Translations under genes and position numbers: made by a program
Assembly: GCA_046481785.1 (NCBI GenBank)
Contig: JAWOJF010000219.1
Location: forward strand, 1 to 7,072
DNA from: JAWOJF01 sp046481785
GTDB lineage: Bacteria > Bacteroidota > Ignavibacteria > Ignavibacteriales > Ignavibacteriaceae
Direction of reading: 5' to 3'
Length of the DNA stretch: 7,072 nt
Shown here: piece by piece, positions 6,611-7,072 of the stretch
Layout of the letters: each line of letters opens with the position of its first letter
Numbering within the stretch: the stretch's first letter is position 1
The notes under the pieces: model-generated
Told to the model about the DNA's origin: nothing
Seen by the model: only the letters and a program-made list of their open reading frames with translations
Databases searched by the model: none

Positions 6611-6630
6611 CCGGTGTTTCCCTATATTTG
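6599..6630 (+). promoter_or_regulatory. Promoter for rpsT
   Basis: TTTG (6599-6602), 20 bases, then TATATTTG (6623-6630) fits the Bacteroidota consensus TTTG/TAnnTTTG. The same site also reads as a sigma-70 promoter: TTGACA (6600-6605), 17 bases, TATATT (6623-6628). Transcription would begin near 6636-6638, giving a short leader of about 28 bases. Its -33 element directly faces that of the divergent queE promoter, forming the palindrome TTTGACATCAAA at 6599-6610. Confidence 0.75.
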
Positions 6631-6664
6631 AATTCTATTTTTAAAAGAATTTAAGGGTTATTAA

Positions 6665-6928
6665 ATGGCTAATCATAAGTCGGCAAAGAAAAGAATCAGA
6701 ACAAGTGAAAGAAGAAGAAAAGTTAATGTAATGGCTGAATCAAGAGTAAAGACGCATATAAAGAAGGCACTTGCCGCAACCGATCCGGCTGAAGCAGAAA
6801 CCCTGTATAAAGCAGCAGTATCTGTTATTGACAGAGAAACTACAAGCGGAATAATTCATAGAAATAACGCCGCAAGAAAAAAATCTGCTTTAACTAAACA
6901 TGTTAACGGATTAAAAGCTTCTAAATAA
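6665..6928 (+). CDS. rpsT: 30S ribosomal protein S20
   Basis: S20 is a primary 16S rRNA-binding protein that helps assemble the body of the small ribosomal subunit. The 87 residues match the usual bacterial length. The N-terminus MANHKSAKKRIRTSERRR (1-18) is the hallmark of the family, with many Lys and Arg residues for rRNA contact; the centre (about 28-60) is helical; and HRNNAARKKSALTKHVNGL (65-83) is the typical C-terminal block. The ATG is preceded by AAGGG (6653-6657) with seven bases between, a good Shine-Dalgarno compared with most genes here. It has its own strong promoter and an intrinsic terminator 22 bases after the stop, so it appears to be a single-gene transcript, as is common for rpsT. 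Confidence 0.98.
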   Translation: MANHKSAKKRIRTSERRRKVNVMAESRVKTHIKKALAATDPAEAETLYKAAVSVIDRETTSGIIHRNNAARKKSALTKHVNGLKASK

Positions 6929-6949
6929 ATAAACAAGATTATATATATG

Positions 6950-6982
6950 AAAAAGACTCTTCCAATAAAAGAGTCTTTTTTT
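6950..6982. terminator. Intrinsic terminator after rpsT, probably bidirectional
   Basis: A perfect 12-bp stem, with arms AAAAAGACTCTT (6950-6961) and AAGAGTCTTTTT (6969-6980), encloses a seven-base loop (CCAATAA). The 3' arm runs into T bases to 6982, giving a seven-T run at 6976-6982 for the plus strand. The A bases at the 5' arm give a matching but shorter U tract on the minus strand, so it could also end the convergent gene at the right edge. Confidence 0.9.
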
Positions 6983-7003
6983 GTTTTAAATACCTGCCCT
7001 TGG

Positions 7004-7072
7004 TCAGCCTCTGAAACTCCTGGTGAATAGTCCAAAAAGAATCAGTACTATTGCAAAAATTAAACTTCCGGC
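7004..7072 (-). CDS. Possible C-terminus of a membrane protein (5' part outside window)
   Basis: Reading the minus strand from the window edge gives 22 open codons ending in TGA at 7006-7004. The translation, beginning AGSLIFAIVLILFGLFTR and ending SFRG, has the form of one hydrophobic helix followed by a short positively charged tail, as at the end of an inner-membrane protein with a cytoplasmic C-terminus. The stop is 22 bases from the terminator hairpin, at a place suiting a convergent gene. Too little is visible to name a family, and a chance open frame of this length cannot be excluded. Confidence 0.4.
   Translation of the reverse strand, partial: AGSLIFAIVLILFGLFTRSFRG

Overview
The window is AT-rich and compactly coded, and suggests a member of the Bacteroidota/Chlorobiota/Ignavibacteria group. 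The evidence is two sites that exactly match the Bacteroidota-type promoter (TTTG, about 19-20 bases, TAnnTTTG) in the queE-rpsT intergenic region, weak or absent Shine-Dalgarno sequences before several genes, and the general look of the proteins. The lineage is an inference; no 16S rRNA or other decisive marker is present.

Layout from left to right. At 1-579 (+) is the C-terminal part of a major facilitator transporter of the metabolite:H+ symporter type, cut by the left edge. It converges on a block of five minus-strand genes, here in transcription order from right to left: queE (6537-5899), queD (5899-5480), truA (5416-4610), a FIST-domain sensor protein (4454-3321) and a large soluble hybrid histidine kinase (3319-644). 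Divergent from queE is rpsT (6665-6928, +), ending in a strong intrinsic terminator. A fragment at the right edge, 7072-7004 (-), looks like the hydrophobic C-terminus of an unidentified membrane protein convergent with rpsT.

The genes form two functional groups. queE, queD and truA all serve tRNA modification: QueD and QueE make consecutive intermediates of 7-deazaguanine (queuosine precursor) synthesis, and TruA makes pseudouridine at positions 38-40 of the anticodon arm. queE and queD overlap by one base.

The second group is a FIST protein followed after one base by a hybrid kinase with PAS, HisKA, HATPase, REC, REC and HPt domains and no membrane segment. This matches the known pairing of FIST proteins (including the NO-responsive heme protein NosP) with NahK-type soluble hybrid kinases. 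Here every phosphorelay residue from the first His to the HPt His is on one polypeptide, but no output regulator is in view. This pair is the most interesting part of the window.

Smaller points of note are two divergent promoters whose -33 elements form one small palindrome (6599-6610), seven tandem heptamers (5440-5488) that run into the queD stop codon, and a TTG start that appears obligatory for truA. No stretch longer than about 160 bases lacks a gene. I see no CRISPR array, insertion sequence, tRNA or rRNA.
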